Origin: JBLNDG01 sp050261415
GTDB lineage: Bacteria > Bacillota > Clostridia > Lutisporales > Lutisporaceae
Direction: 5' to 3'
Assembly (NCBI GenBank): GCA_050261415.1
Contig: JBLNDG010000119.1
Coordinates: 1-44,435, forward strand
DNA: 44,435 nt
Shown: positions 21,777 through 30,829 of the stretch, piece after piece
Position numbering within the stretch: position 1 is the stretch's first letter
How the letters are laid out: each line of letters opens with the position of its first letter
Program-made: the position numbers and the translations under genes
The notes under the pieces: model-generated
What the model saw: the letters and a program-made list of their open reading frames with translations, nothing else
Database searches by the model: none
What the model was told of the DNA's origin: nothing

Positions 21777-22574
21777 CTATCCTGATATTATAGTATGTGT
21801 GTGACCTGTATCTGCGGTTATTGTGTGGCTATGCGCTGGTAACCCTGTGCCGCTAGTTGTTCCTGTAATTCCACCGTGAGCATGGCCTCCTGCTGTGTCT
21901 GCAATTAAGCCTGTCACATCGGCCAAAAGAAAATTACATACACCTTCAAAAAAAGTAGGTGCATCGTTTCCACCTATGGTTAAACCCATTGAATTTGATG
22001 TTCCTCGTATTCTATAACCATAAATTTCGTCGTAAAATTCTACCATGGGCACATTGCTGTGATATAAATATAGGTCTGATAGGCCTGAACTATTTACTTC
22101 AAAGTACAATCCCGTTATATCTCCATTTGAGTTTATTCCCATAAATTTGCCATTACTAAGTTCTATTCTGTTATATCCTACGGGTGCACTTCTAATTGTT
22201 GCACCTGTTATTACTGCATCAGATGTTATATCCCCTCTGAATACAGCCCTGCCTGTTGAGGAATCTATTCCTATAGTTTGAGTGCCGAGTTTGTCATACA
22301 TATTGAAAACATAATCACCATAGGATTCTTTATATCCTAGTTCTAGTCTCAACATTGGAGAAACTTGACTGTCATATTGTTGAATCAGCGGCCCGTTGAT
22401 ATAAGTTTCGCCGTTTTCACTCTTTATTTCGGTTTCATTGGTGTTTAATCTCGTCACATTCATACTGTCCAGGTTGTTGAGCAGCCAGGACAGTTCCTTG
22501 CTTATCTTACCCACAATTTCAGCCAGTTGGGGAAGACTCACGCCGTAAGGTACGCTTGGTAAAATATTGTCACC
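21777..22574 (-). CDS. Tail fibre / receptor-binding protein with His-rich tip
   Basis: ATG 22574 follows AAAGGAAG. The 265-residue protein opens with a helical segment (LPQLAEIVGKISKELSWLLN), probably a trimeric coiled coil, then beta-rich repeats (ETEIKSENGETYINGPLIQQ; GDITSDAVITGATIRS). The end is rich in H-x-H pairs (GHAHGGITG ... LPAHSHTITADTGHTHTI), as in fibre tips where histidines bind metal. Together with the tailspike, this may provide a second host contact. Confidence 0.75.
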   Translation of the reverse strand, partial: GDNILPSVPYGVSLPQLAEIVGKISKELSWLLNNLDSMNVTRLNTNETEIKSENGETYINGPLIQQYDSQVSPMLRLELGYKESYGDYVFNMYDKLGTQTIGIDSSTGRAVFRGDITSDAVITGATIRSAPVGYNRIELSNGKFMGINSNGDITGLYFEVNSSGLSDLYLYHSNVPMVEFYDEIYGYRIRGTSNSMGLTIGGNDAPTFFEGVCNFLLADVTGLIADTAGGHAHGGITGTTSGTGLPAHSHTITADTGHTHTIISG

Positions 22575-23943
22575 CATTGTAACTTCCTTTCTGCACGCGC
22601 AAGCGCTTTTCCATGGCAAATACCGTACATGGGCCCGTGCCGCTTAATTTTATCCTCGCATAGTCGACGCCCTGCCCGATGGTCAAAGGTATGTCGACCT
22701 CTACATTCTGTATGTTCGTTTGAGCAGTAAAGGATTTTACCAACGTCCAGTTTTCGCCTTCCGCATCGTTTGAGAGATAACAGTTCAAGGTGGAACCTGA
22801 AGGCAGAGAACAAAGGAAGTAAATCGAATCCCATTCCTTTTTCATTGAAAGACTTCCGTCGATGTCAGGCCGCCATATCCTGTACCAGCTTATTGCCTCA
22901 GTTCCCGTAGAATCAACCATATTCTTTATCTGCGCGCCAGTGGAACCGTAAAGGATATTGTTCATTTCAGTGAATTCCACGATGTTTATGCTGTCCTCTA
23001 CATGCCACTGCTGGGCTACGGTGTCGTAAACGAGTAGGATCCTTGCACCGCTGTCTATCGGCAGGCAAAGATAATACCGTATTCCGTCTGTTCCTGCGCA
23101 GGCTTTGGCTCTATTTGTTATATCTAGGCGGTCAATGTATCCTTTTACCCACGGAGTAGAGATAAGCTGCGGAGCTGTTCCACCCGTGTACAGATATACT
23201 CCTTTATAAGACAGCCAGAGCAACTTTCCGTCTACTTCCTTTATACTTCTGTGAGATATGCAGCCGTATTCATTGCTCAACACTTGCATGGAATAATTAT
23301 AAGGCCCCGTGCCGTAGAGTTCATGGATAGAGTGCTCCTTAAAATACATCACATGATTTGCAAAAGCCGTCAACCCGCTGCAAAATTCCCCGTCCCTTGT
23401 CTCGACAACAACCTGCCCGGAATCGTTGGCTGTAGTCCAGTCGTTGTATTTCCTCAAAGCGGAGAAATTCAAGTTCTGGTTAGTCTTGTTTGCGGCATAG
23501 ATTCTATTTGCGTGTACGGTTACAAAATGGCTTGCGGGCATACCCGTGACATTCCCGCTTGTTGAGCCGTCCCAGTATTTTGCGTCAGTTCCGTTGACAA
23601 GTATTGTTTTGTCCATAAAGTCTATACTTTCGGCATCGGCGGCAGTCAGTCCGGTGAGTATGTTTACCCATGCTCCATTCCAGTACTTCCAAACCGTATC
23701 ATCCACCACAATAAGATAATCATTCTTCCTCCGTCCTAAATGCCTTATAGTCGTGAGAGCAGTTGTATAATCTTTTCTCGGTGTCCTGACATGCATTGCA
23801 GGGTATTTTCTGCTGTCAAGGTTCTGCATGTCAGTGGCTTCGGTTTCCTTGACATCAAAAAGGGGAAGGCCGTTATTCACGCCATCCCCTATTTCTACCT
23901 TGATTGTGTCGATTTTATAGTTAAGAGTTCTCATGTATGCCAT
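22570..23943 (-). CDS. Beta-propeller tail nozzle/tube-like protein
   Basis: A 457-residue protein with repeated blades: DYLIVVDDTVWKYWNGAWVN, GTDAKYWDGSTSGNVTGM, NRIYAANKTNQNLNFS, GKLLWLSYKGVYLYTGGTAP, and a C-terminal beta sandwich. This matches the podovirus tail nozzle/stabilisation proteins (P22 gp10, T7 gp12 class) that form a propeller below the adaptor. It overlaps the fibre gene by 5 bases and the adaptor gene by 23 bases. Confidence 0.75.
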   Translation of the reverse strand: MAYMRTLNYKIDTIKVEIGDGVNNGLPLFDVKETEATDMQNLDSRKYPAMHVRTPRKDYTTALTTIRHLGRRKNDYLIVVDDTVWKYWNGAWVNILTGLTAADAESIDFMDKTILVNGTDAKYWDGSTSGNVTGMPASHFVTVHANRIYAANKTNQNLNFSALRKYNDWTTANDSGQVVVETRDGEFCSGLTAFANHVMYFKEHSIHELYGTGPYNYSMQVLSNEYGCISHRSIKEVDGKLLWLSYKGVYLYTGGTAPQLISTPWVKGYIDRLDITNRAKACAGTDGIRYYLCLPIDSGARILLVYDTVAQQWHVEDSINIVEFTEMNNILYGSTGAQIKNMVDSTGTEAISWYRIWRPDIDGSLSMKKEWDSIYFLCSLPSGSTLNCYLSNDAEGENWTLVKSFTAQTNIQNVEVDIPLTIGQGVDYARIKLSGTGPCTVFAMEKRLRVQKGSYNG

Positions 23944-24562
23944 AGTTCCACCACCTGTTGTAATGCGGTTTTAATGGGGTTTTTATACGTTCCTTCATTC
24001 TGTCCTCGGCTATCCTTACAAGCATTTCTTTCTTTTCGTCCTCGTAGAAATTTGCCAGCGCTACATCCTTTTTGGCAGAAGCGATAATCTTCCAGACATG
24101 AAATTTAAAAATATCGTGGTACTCTTCTTTCAAATCAGGAGTAACATTCAGATTAACTGTCGTAAACTGTGTAGACTTCTTTTCATAGATTATTCTTATA
24201 CTGTAACCGGATTCTGCCGGAGTAGGGTATAACCCAAAAAGCCCGTTTATTCCGTCAAAATAGTTATATCCGTCAAAGGTTTCGTTCAAGCCTTTGTAAG
24301 TATATTCCTGGTACGGAGTATTGGCATCTGCAGGTTTTTCCTGCGCCACACCTATATAAAGTATGCGGTCAATTGTGCAGTCTGAAGGAAGGGCATAAGT
24401 TGGAATATCTTTGACTGTAACACTTTCGTAGATTACCTCCCTGGTTTTGTCCTTGTCAATCAGGCGTTGCAGATCATTGAACCATCGTACCTTGTCTGTG
24501 TTGGTGAAAGTATTCGGCATAATGGTATCTATATCGGTTATTAAGTCTTGAACCGTAGGCAT
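23921..24562 (-). CDS. Head-tail connector adaptor protein
   Basis: ATG 24562 follows AAAGGAAG. The 213-residue protein has a short N-terminal helix (MPTVQDLITDIDTIMPNTFT), a WFNDLQRLIDKDKTREVIYE segment and a C-terminal helical bundle (EYHDIFKFHVWKIIASAKKD). This helix-beta-helix plan, with 'IRIIYEKKSTQF' in the middle, is typical of P22 gp4/T7 gp11-like adaptors that bind the portal and start the tail. It lies before the nozzle gene. Confidence 0.75.
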   Translation of the reverse strand: MPTVQDLITDIDTIMPNTFTNTDKVRWFNDLQRLIDKDKTREVIYESVTVKDIPTYALPSDCTIDRILYIGVAQEKPADANTPYQEYTYKGLNETFDGYNYFDGINGLFGLYPTPAESGYSIRIIYEKKSTQFTTVNLNVTPDLKEEYHDIFKFHVWKIIASAKKDVALANFYEDEKKEMLVRIAEDRMKERIKTPLKPHYNRWWNYGIHENS

Positions 24563-24582
24563 ACTGTCACTTCCTTTCAAAA

Positions 24583-24612
24583 GAAAAAGGACTTACTTTT
24601 TAGTAAGTCCTT
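24583..24612 (-). terminator. Terminator after the O-antigen polymerase-like gene
   Basis: An 11-bp perfect inverted repeat (24587-24597 with 24602-24612) with an AAAA loop on the minus strand, followed by TTTCTTTTG. It is the 3' boundary of the polysaccharide gene cassette. Confidence 0.85.
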
Positions 24613-24628
24613 ACTACACATAATTGTC

Positions 24629-25783
24629 CTATTGTGTATTAAGCATATTTGGTTTAAATGAAAGTGCTAATCCTACAAAGGCAAATAGCATTCTGTCATT
24701 TATTTCTCCGCTGACTATTGCATTTAAAAACAAAAATAATAATACTGTAAAAGTAAACATAAAATTCTCATTTAGTTTGGCCTTTTTATAAGCATGAAAA
24801 ATTGAAAAACCCCAAAAAGTAATAAACAATAAACCAATCAACCAGCCACATTCTAAGAAAATTTCAAGTATAATATTGTGTGGGTATGTATAAGTAATAC
24901 CATCACTTATATTTTTATTTATTACATTTTGTGCATTTCCAAATCCTATCCCGAACGCATTGTTTTTAATGCTTTCTATTGAATTTGTATATAACGTTAT
25001 CCTAGTATTTAATGATGTGCTGACCTCACCATTTAAAAATTGCATTACTCTATCGAATGAAGCTTGCGGCATCAGACTTGAACTTAAATTTAAAAATGCA
25101 ACCAATATAATTATTGAAAAAATAATAGCCATTGAGTGAAAAGTCCTATGTCGCCATTTGAATACCGTAAAAACAATCGCAGCAACAATAAACGTAAACA
25201 ATATCGGGCCTTTTGACCCCGAACTTATATCTAAAAATGTTAATACACAGATAAGTGGTATACCTATTGAGTATTTAACTTTTCTTTGTAGTATTAATAT
25301 CAAAACCAATAAAACAAGCATACCGCTCGCTCTGCCAAGTGCGATAGTGTCACTTACGGATTCTAGCCGTGTTAAATTTCTGTGAGTAATAAGATTTGCT
25401 AATGCATACAATGAATGCAGGGATAAAATCACTATTATTGCTTTGTAAAAATGTCTCAATTCATCCTGTGTTTTTATTATTAACATTGGCGCAATAGCGG
25501 ATAACAATGTAAGCGTATACCAATATATTGTCTTGTCTTTTGAATATTCATTAAACGAACCAAATCGTACTGTCGGCAGGACAATTAAAAACATAAATAG
25601 TACCAATAAAACAGCCTTATTAAACATGAAATTATGCTTAACAAATTCAAATATCACAATTGCTGTTGTTAAGACTGCTACCAATAATGTTATGTCAATT
25701 GGCAAATTTAGTGTGATCGGTTTATAAAATCCAGTGGTAATCAGTAATACTAATGGCAAAACCTTTATATATGTTTTTAGCAT
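24629..25783 (-). CDS. O-antigen ligase/polymerase-like (Wzy/WaaL family) membrane protein
   Basis: A 384-residue protein with 10 or more membrane helices. The signature segments are a cytosolic-side SGSKGPILF (about 190-198) and the large periplasmic loop ending in FGIGFGNAQN and YPHNIILEIFLECGWL (about 275-318); the Y-P-H-N-x-x-L-E motif is the hallmark of Wzy_C/O-antigen ligases. It polymerises or ligates surface polysaccharide. A good promoter (25813-25841) and a perfect terminator (24583-24612) frame it as an independent cargo gene beside the tailspike, as expected for serotype conversion. Confidence 0.88.
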   Translation of the reverse strand: MLKTYIKVLPLVLLITTGFYKPITLNLPIDITLLVAVLTTAIVIFEFVKHNFMFNKAVLLVLFMFLIVLPTVRFGSFNEYSKDKTIYWYTLTLLSAIAPMLIIKTQDELRHFYKAIIVILSLHSLYALANLITHRNLTRLESVSDTIALGRASGMLVLLVLILILQRKVKYSIGIPLICVLTFLDISSGSKGPILFTFIVAAIVFTVFKWRHRTFHSMAIIFSIIILVAFLNLSSSLMPQASFDRVMQFLNGEVSTSLNTRITLYTNSIESIKNNAFGIGFGNAQNVINKNISDGITYTYPHNIILEIFLECGWLIGLLFITFWGFSIFHAYKKAKLNENFMFTFTVLLFLFLNAIVSGEINDRMLFAFVGLALSFKPNMLNTQ

Positions 25784-25812
25784 TGTCCTTCCTTTATTTG
25801 TTCTTTTTACTA

Positions 25813-25841
25813 ATTATGACGCATTTTAATAATATTTTCAA
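25813..25841 (-). promoter_or_regulatory. Promoter of the O-antigen polymerase-like gene
   Basis: On the minus strand TTGAAA (25836-25841), 17 bases, CATAAT (25813-25818), followed by AAAGGAAGG and ATG 25783. It lies between the tailspike stop and the polysaccharide gene. Confidence 0.65.
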
Positions 25842-25848
25842 CATATTG

Positions 25849-27681
25849 TTAAATTCTTGTCACTTTCACTTTCCATGTTCCACTTGCAAGGTCAACTGTC
25901 GCACCAGATTCATTTTGTATCCGTATACTGACTGTATTTACTGCCGATACATAAGCGGTTACTGATATTCCTTGCAAATCATAAGGAGCAGACACTTGTG
26001 CAACATCACCTAACAACGCACCAGCTATAAATATAGTTAAAGTTACACCAGCACCGTCTACTAAACTTGTTGGGTCAAGAGTAGCACTTCCATATAATTC
26101 TACTCCACGTCCGGCATATTGCATACCAACTACTGGGGAGGCATTTGTTGTTGTAATACGGTTTCTTCCAAATTCTAAACCAGGCATAGATAATGATGCT
26201 AAATAAATTCCAAATTGATCTGTAGCATTTATAATGTTATCGCCACAATAGCCAGTTGTAACGTCTCTGAATCTTATTCCTCCGGAACTGGATGCCCCTG
26301 CCGTTATTCCGTTTATATTGTTACCGTGTATGTTTACATCAATGTTATCTGTACCCATTGTAATACCGCCAGTTATTGCACCTTCTATATAGTTATCTGC
26401 AATAGTTAACCCGGTAGTATATTTGAACATTACAGCTCCATCGTTTGTATCCGTAGCACTTCCATGTCCTTTAATTATATTGTTGGCTACAACCAATCCT
26501 TTTGCTTTTTCAGTACTAGATCCACCACCTCCAATGCCTCTGCCAACAGTCGTTACTATACCAGCATCAATAATATTTCCAATAGCTTCGCAATAGTGCG
26601 GTGCTGTATTGTCTGTATTATGTCGGCCTATATTTATACCAAGCATACAATTTGATATATCGTTGTTAACAAACTTTATCCTTTCACTTCCATGCGTGTC
26701 GAGTGCTTCCCATAAAGGAATATTTCTAATTTTATTAAACGCACATACGCCCTCATAGCATTTTATATTTCCAGCGGTGTTAGAATAATAGATACCATAG
26801 GCATTACCGTTAATACCAGGTGTTACAGTATCAACAACGCCATTAATTGCATCACAGAAATTTGAGCTTTCGAATGCTACACCGGCGTATCCAACATTAT
26901 GGATATAATGTTTAATAACTTTAACAGTATTGCAAAAAGATGTAAATATGCCATAAGAACCAACATCATAAATTTCAACTTGATCTATTACTATATCGTT
27001 TATTCTTGTCAAATCGTCTGTGCCATGGCAGTATATTCCGTATTCATTGCTAAGATACGAAGAGACTGTCAAGCCTTTGACTGTTAGATTTGATACAGAA
27101 CAGTCATCCGCAGTTATGAGCACACATTGACTATTTATTGCCGACGTTTTCTTCTTTAAAATCGTCAACCCTTTGCCCATTCCACAAATATGTATATTTG
27201 GACTATCGATAATAAAATCGCCAACAAATGTGCCTTGAGGGATTAGTAAGGTTCCTCCACCCTTTGAAACCAAATAGGCTTTTGCTGTATTAAAAAATGC
27301 AGTATTATCTGTGATGCCATCTCCTACACAACCGAATCGAGTAAATGACACATAATCTGTCAAATGTGCAGCAAGATCAGCCCAGTTTTGTCCTATGGTA
27401 TATGTACCACCAATAAACGATGAATTATCCCCCACAAATTCAAGGGTAGAATAATTTGTCAGTGTGGTTACTTTGTATGTTCCATGGGGGAAAAACAAGG
27501 TCTTATTACCGTTTGCAACGGCCGCATTAATAGCATTCTGTACCGCAAGTGTATCATCTGTAATTCCATCACCTACAGCACCATATGTTTTGACACTGAT
27601 TATGCCTATGTTGTCTGTAAAAAAACTGCTCATTTGTGCTTGATTAGTGTATTGTGCCAATAGTTCCGCTGGTGTTGACAT
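25849..27681 (-). CDS. Tailspike with two pectate-lyase-3 motifs (beta-helix depolymerase)
   Basis: A 610-residue spike. Two copies of the pectate_lyase_3 opening occur: VKTYGAVGDGITDDTLAVQN (about 30-49) and FTRFGCVGDGITDNTAFFNT (about 113-132). Many short beta-helix repeats follow (ITADDCSVSNLTVKGLTV; YGIYCHG; NIIKGHG), then a C-terminal beta domain. Such spikes bind and cut host surface polysaccharide in podoviruses. TAGGAGG precedes the ATG. The neighbouring Wzy-like gene suggests that the same polysaccharide is its receptor. Confidence 0.9.
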   Translation of the reverse strand: MSTPAELLAQYTNQAQMSSFFTDNIGIISVKTYGAVGDGITDDTLAVQNAINAAVANGNKTLFFPHGTYKVTTLTNYSTLEFVGDNSSFIGGTYTIGQNWADLAAHLTDYVSFTRFGCVGDGITDNTAFFNTAKAYLVSKGGGTLLIPQGTFVGDFIIDSPNIHICGMGKGLTILKKKTSAINSQCVLITADDCSVSNLTVKGLTVSSYLSNEYGIYCHGTDDLTRINDIVIDQVEIYDVGSYGIFTSFCNTVKVIKHYIHNVGYAGVAFESSNFCDAINGVVDTVTPGINGNAYGIYYSNTAGNIKCYEGVCAFNKIRNIPLWEALDTHGSERIKFVNNDISNCMLGINIGRHNTDNTAPHYCEAIGNIIDAGIVTTVGRGIGGGGSSTEKAKGLVVANNIIKGHGSATDTNDGAVMFKYTTGLTIADNYIEGAITGGITMGTDNIDVNIHGNNINGITAGASSSGGIRFRDVTTGYCGDNIINATDQFGIYLASLSMPGLEFGRNRITTTNASPVVGMQYAGRGVELYGSATLDPTSLVDGAGVTLTIFIAGALLGDVAQVSAPYDLQGISVTAYVSAVNTVSIRIQNESGATVDLASGTWKVKVTRI

Positions 27682-27692
27682 AGTAACGCCTC

Positions 27693-27971
27693 CTATACTT
27701 GGTCGAAATAGACTATAGTTGCTGTTTGACCTGCCGTACCTCTCATGTAAAATTTACCGTCTGCGCTTACAAAAAGTCCGTCGTTAGCATTTGGCTGCAG
27801 TGCTACTCCTATATCGCATAATGCGGCCGTGGGGCCAAAAAACATTACCGCTGTCCCTGTGTTATATACCCTAAAAGGTCTTGCTTGAACCGAAACCAAT
27901 GTTGATGTAGCGGCTAATGTTACGGACTGCACGCCTGAAATTTTCATGGCTTTATTGATTACATAATCCAT
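27693..27971 (-). CDS. Small beta-rich virion protein, 92 aa
   Basis: ATG 27971 follows GAGG by 9 bases; two ATGs further upstream are too close to it. The product has SVTLAATSTLVSVQARPFRV and GLFVSADGKFYMRGTAGQTA, a compact beta-sandwich pattern typical of head or spike-associated small proteins. No family recognised. Confidence 0.6.
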   Translation of the reverse strand: MDYVINKAMKISGVQSVTLAATSTLVSVQARPFRVYNTGTAVMFFGPTAALCDIGVALQPNANDGLFVSADGKFYMRGTAGQTATIVYFDQV

Positions 27972-27997
27972 TCTCATCATCCTCTTTTAAAATTAAG

Positions 27998-28014
27998 GGG
28001 AGCATAAAGCTCCC
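27998..28014 (-). terminator. Weak hairpin after the head-protein gene
   Basis: GGGAGC / GCTCCC with a 5-base loop; on the minus strand it is followed by CTTAATTTT. A partial terminator or RNA-processing hairpin. Confidence 0.4.
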
Positions 28015-28015
28015 G

Positions 28016-28510
28016 TTAAATCTTCTTAAGTTCCACGGAAACAGACACACCGGCTACAGCCGTAAGTACTCCGGCATCTTTGAGACACAGCCTATCACCT
28101 GCTGCAAGCTGTTTGTTGGCAGTGGTGGCCGTCAATGCGGGGTTCTGTACAGTATTAACCGCACCCTTAAGGTTGATTGTCGCACTTAGTACGCTTACTC
28201 CTGCATCGGGTGCCTGCGTCCCTGTAAGCTTTTCCACGTCCAGAGTAACAGCTCCTGCATCAGTACCTAACGCTGTATGGGCTTCTCTCACGCTTACTAC
28301 TTCACAAGCAAACGGAGCAATAAAGAATATACCGTAATTAGTAGCAGTGGCAGCAGTTGTACCTTGGACTGTTTCGGTTACCAAAAATGTGTTTGGCATA
28401 AGATTTCCTTTACCGTAAAGATTCCCGTCCTTATCGAAAACATTCCGTTCGACTCCGGTGTCGTCTGCTACTTTGAAGTAATTATTTATCCAACCTACTA
28501 ATTTCCCCAT
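28016..28510 (-). CDS. Probable head fibre/decoration-like protein, 164 aa
   Basis: The N-terminus (MGKLVGWINNYFKVADDTGV) looks like an attachment peptide. The rest is a beta-rich domain (FFIAPFACEVVSVREAHTAL; LDVEKLTGTQAPDAGVSVLS; LKDAGVLTAVAGVSVSVELK) as in phage head fibres and decoration proteins. It follows the major capsid gene and a terminator. AAGGGATG precedes the ATG. Confidence 0.65.
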   Translation of the reverse strand: MGKLVGWINNYFKVADDTGVERNVFDKDGNLYGKGNLMPNTFLVTETVQGTTAATATNYGIFFIAPFACEVVSVREAHTALGTDAGAVTLDVEKLTGTQAPDAGVSVLSATINLKGAVNTVQNPALTATTANKQLAAGDRLCLKDAGVLTAVAGVSVSVELKKI

Positions 28511-28530
28511 TTAATCACATCCCTTCCAGA

Positions 28531-28555
28531 TTAAAGAGGGGTATTTCTACCCCTC
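28531..28555 (-). terminator. Terminator after the major capsid gene
   Basis: On the minus strand GAGGGGT-AGAAAT-ACCCCTC is followed by TTTAATCT, 15 bases after the capsid stop. Probably a partial terminator that sets expression high for capsid and lower beyond. Confidence 0.65.
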
Positions 28556-28570
28556 ACATGTTAATTATTG

Positions 28571-29467
28571 TCAAATCCCAGGGTTGCTTATAAAACCATA
28601 GCCAGGGTGAATTATGGCAGCCCTGTATCTCTCCCATGCATTGAAGTACCATGTCAAGGTATCTTTGTCATCGAAGTAGGAATTGGTTTTTAGGCCACTT
28701 CTTATCTGCATGATAACGGATGCAATGGCTTCATCAAGCAAGTGCCATGGATTAGCATCCAGATACTTGGAGAATATAGCCTTCAGGTTCGGTACGGTGT
28801 TCTTTGTATTGGACAGTTCCATAGCCTTCAGATTAGATGAAAGTACAGCCTGTACTAATGCCATCTTATCCTTATGGGCGAGGATTGCGGTTGCATCGGT
28901 GTCAAATACGTCCCCGGCCTGATTCTTTATTGCATTGAATTTCATTGCACCATTTATGACAGAATCAGGGGTTATCGGACCGGAGGTCATGAGATTGTCG
29001 TTAACCAGCGCTGAGTTCTTTAACGGATGGTTGCTTGCCGCCTGCGCCACTCCGTCGGAACCGGTGGTAGTGAACACGCCGTTCCACTGTGCGGCTACAT
29101 TCTTTTCCCTGAGGGTTATCATGGTGCGGTAAAGTTCATTTACCTTGGTTTCATCTACAACTGCGTATTGGTCATCGTCGTAGGTTTCAATATCTACCGA
29201 GAAACCGTTAGTGTACTTTTTGTTCTTGACAGTTGTCTCATATGCGTCCTTGATAGTCCCATAATTGATTTGTCCGCTGGGTGCGGTTTCCTGTGCGGGG
29301 TCAAGGTTGCCGAGAGTTTCGTAGGTTTCCTCCATTTTGGTGGAGTTCTTTATGGTAGCGTACTCTCTCCATTGTTCTTTTGCAGGCTTTTCAAGGTTCT
29401 TTTTCCAAACCTCCATATGACCTACATACATTTCCTTATTCAGATCGCTTTGATTCGTAATAGCCAT
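28571..29467 (-). CDS. Major capsid protein (Mu gpT-like / HK97 fold)
   Basis: A 298-residue capsid protein. The block GNLDPAQETAPSGQINYGTI ... TTVKNKKYTNGFSVDIETYD (about 53-97) and later NVAAQWNGVFTTTGSDGV and PNLKAIFSKYLDANPWHLLD match the Mu gpT-type major head subunit. It lies after a decoration-like gene and a scaffold gene, in standard order. A CAGGAAGGAGTGAG-type site precedes the ATG. Confidence 0.85.
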   Translation of the reverse strand: MAITNQSDLNKEMYVGHMEVWKKNLEKPAKEQWREYATIKNSTKMEETYETLGNLDPAQETAPSGQINYGTIKDAYETTVKNKKYTNGFSVDIETYDDDQYAVVDETKVNELYRTMITLREKNVAAQWNGVFTTTGSDGVAQAASNHPLKNSALVNDNLMTSGPITPDSVINGAMKFNAIKNQAGDVFDTDATAILAHKDKMALVQAVLSSNLKAMELSNTKNTVPNLKAIFSKYLDANPWHLLDEAIASVIMQIRSGLKTNSYFDDKDTLTWYFNAWERYRAAIIHPGYGFISNPGI

Positions 29468-29484
29468 TTAAGCTCACTCCTTCC

Positions 29485-29886
29485 TTAAGCTATATACAGG
29501 AATGATTCCGGTACACGGAAATCAATCGTGTCGTTGTTGTTGTCATATCCTACACAGACACAGCATCCACCGGTCGTGTCATCAAGGTTTACCGTGGTGC
29601 TGTTGGACAGGTCGAATACTGTGCCGAAATCGGTATCGGCTAATGATGTTTTGGTGCTGCCGGTGTACGGAGCCCTTAATACTCTGCCTGAAATCAATTC
29701 AACTTCTCCCACTGCGCTCTGTGCAGCTGCTACGGTGCAAATGCCGATTACAGTTCCAGCCGAAGGTGCCGCCGCAGCTTTAACCGCTGCCGATAGTGTA
29801 CCTACTACCAAATCACCTACAGCTATTCCACCGGCACCGGCTATTACCGGTACCCTTGTTGGGGTTCTTCCGTCTATATTCTTCAT
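29485..29886 (-). CDS. Capsid-associated small protein (decoration-like), 133 aa
   Basis: ATG 29886 has TAGGAGGA upstream; the longer frame to 29916 would start in the scaffold gene. The Ala/Gly/Val-rich product (VPVIAGAGGIAVGDLVVGTL; APSAGTVIGICTVAAAQSAV) matches the small parallel-beta decoration proteins that are often encoded next to the major capsid gene. It is located between scaffold and capsid genes. Confidence 0.7.
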   Translation of the reverse strand: MKNIDGRTPTRVPVIAGAGGIAVGDLVVGTLSAAVKAAAAPSAGTVIGICTVAAAQSAVGEVELISGRVLRAPYTGSTKTSLADTDFGTVFDLSNSTTVNLDDTTGGCCVCVGYDNNNDTIDFRVPESFLYIA

Positions 29887-29896
29887 AAAAATCCTC

Positions 29897-30706
29897 CTAA
29901 TCGTGCAGGTAATCAAGGAATTGTGCCTTAGTTAATAAAGGCTTTCCTGCTCTCCTGCGTTTTTCATTCATATTTTTGAACACTCTTTCATCATCAGGGC
30001 TTAACCTGACGACCTTTTCTTCCTTTGTGTCGCCTTTGTCGATTTTCTTTGAGTCTGCATTTTTCTTGCGAAGCATTGTTTCCTGTTCGGTTTTTGTCCT
30101 TATGTCATATTCTGAGGATTCGTCAAGCTTGGCTTTACAGAGTTCAGCCATGGTGATTTTACCGTTGGAAGCCTCTATGATGTCGATAAATTCATCAAGC
30201 CTGTCGGGCAAATCAGGGTAACGGCTTTCAAGCTTTTCAGCCTGTCTCTCGTATTTATCCCTTCTCAATTCGGCTTCCAGCCTGTCAATACGCCTCATTT
30301 CCCTGATACGTTCGTCGGCTTCTTCCTCGGTATAACCCTGATTGTCAATAAGCCTCTGACGTTTTTTGGAATACTGCGCATCAGCTTCCCTCTCACGTTT
30401 TTCGCGTTCAAGTTCGGCTATTTTATCACGGAGCGCCTTGTTTTTCTGCTTCTCTTTGATAACAGCTGCAGTTACCTTGTCTTTGGGTTTTTTGGGCTTT
30501 TCTTCCTCATCCGGTTTCTCTTCTTCCGATTCTTCTTCGGTTTCGGGTTCTTCCTCTATTTCCTTTTCCTCTTCTTCTTCCTCAGTCTCTTCTTCTTCCT
30601 TTTCGTCGGTTTCATCTTCGTCTACATCCCCGGCAACATCCTTCGGGGAATAAAGTGACATAGGGACTACTGAACCATTTATAAGATTCCAAAACTTAGT
30701 TAACAT
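29897..30706 (-). CDS. Scaffold-like protein, acidic
   Basis: A 269-residue protein. Residues about 28-70 are almost purely Glu/Asp, followed by a Lys/Glu coiled coil (EKQKNKALRDKIAELEREKR) and a basic C-terminus (NMNEKRRRAGKPLLTKAQF). This acidic, helical build with a basic tail that contacts capsid is typical of phage scaffolding proteins. It lies two genes before the major capsid gene. Confidence 0.75.
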   Translation of the reverse strand: MLTKFWNLINGSVVPMSLYSPKDVAGDVDEDETDEKEEEETEEEEEEKEIEEEPETEEESEEEKPDEEEKPKKPKDKVTAAVIKEKQKNKALRDKIAELEREKREREADAQYSKKRQRLIDNQGYTEEEADERIREMRRIDRLEAELRRDKYERQAEKLESRYPDLPDRLDEFIDIIEASNGKITMAELCKAKLDESSEYDIRTKTEQETMLRKKNADSKKIDKGDTKEEKVVRLSPDDERVFKNMNEKRRRAGKPLLTKAQFLDYLHD

Positions 30707-30795
30707 GCAAATTCTCCTTGATTTTCAAGACTTTTCTGTCCAATGTACGTTTTAGGGTGTCGCCGCACCAAAACGTGTTTAACGTCCCGCCGGAC

Positions 30796-30821
30796 AATAA
30801 AAAAGAGACTCGAAAGTCTCT
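30796..30821 (-). terminator. Terminator inside the head operon
   Basis: On the minus strand AGAGACT-TTCG-AGTCTCT is followed by TTTTTATT, 9 bases after the basic-protein gene and 90 bases before the scaffold gene. Strong; read-through or a new promoter is needed for scaffold and capsid. Confidence 0.85.
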
Positions 30822-30829
30822 CATAAGCT

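Noticed and set aside
22538..22834. 98-codon minus-strand frame
   Set aside because: Shadow of the nozzle protein gene; its residues show no coherent protein pattern.
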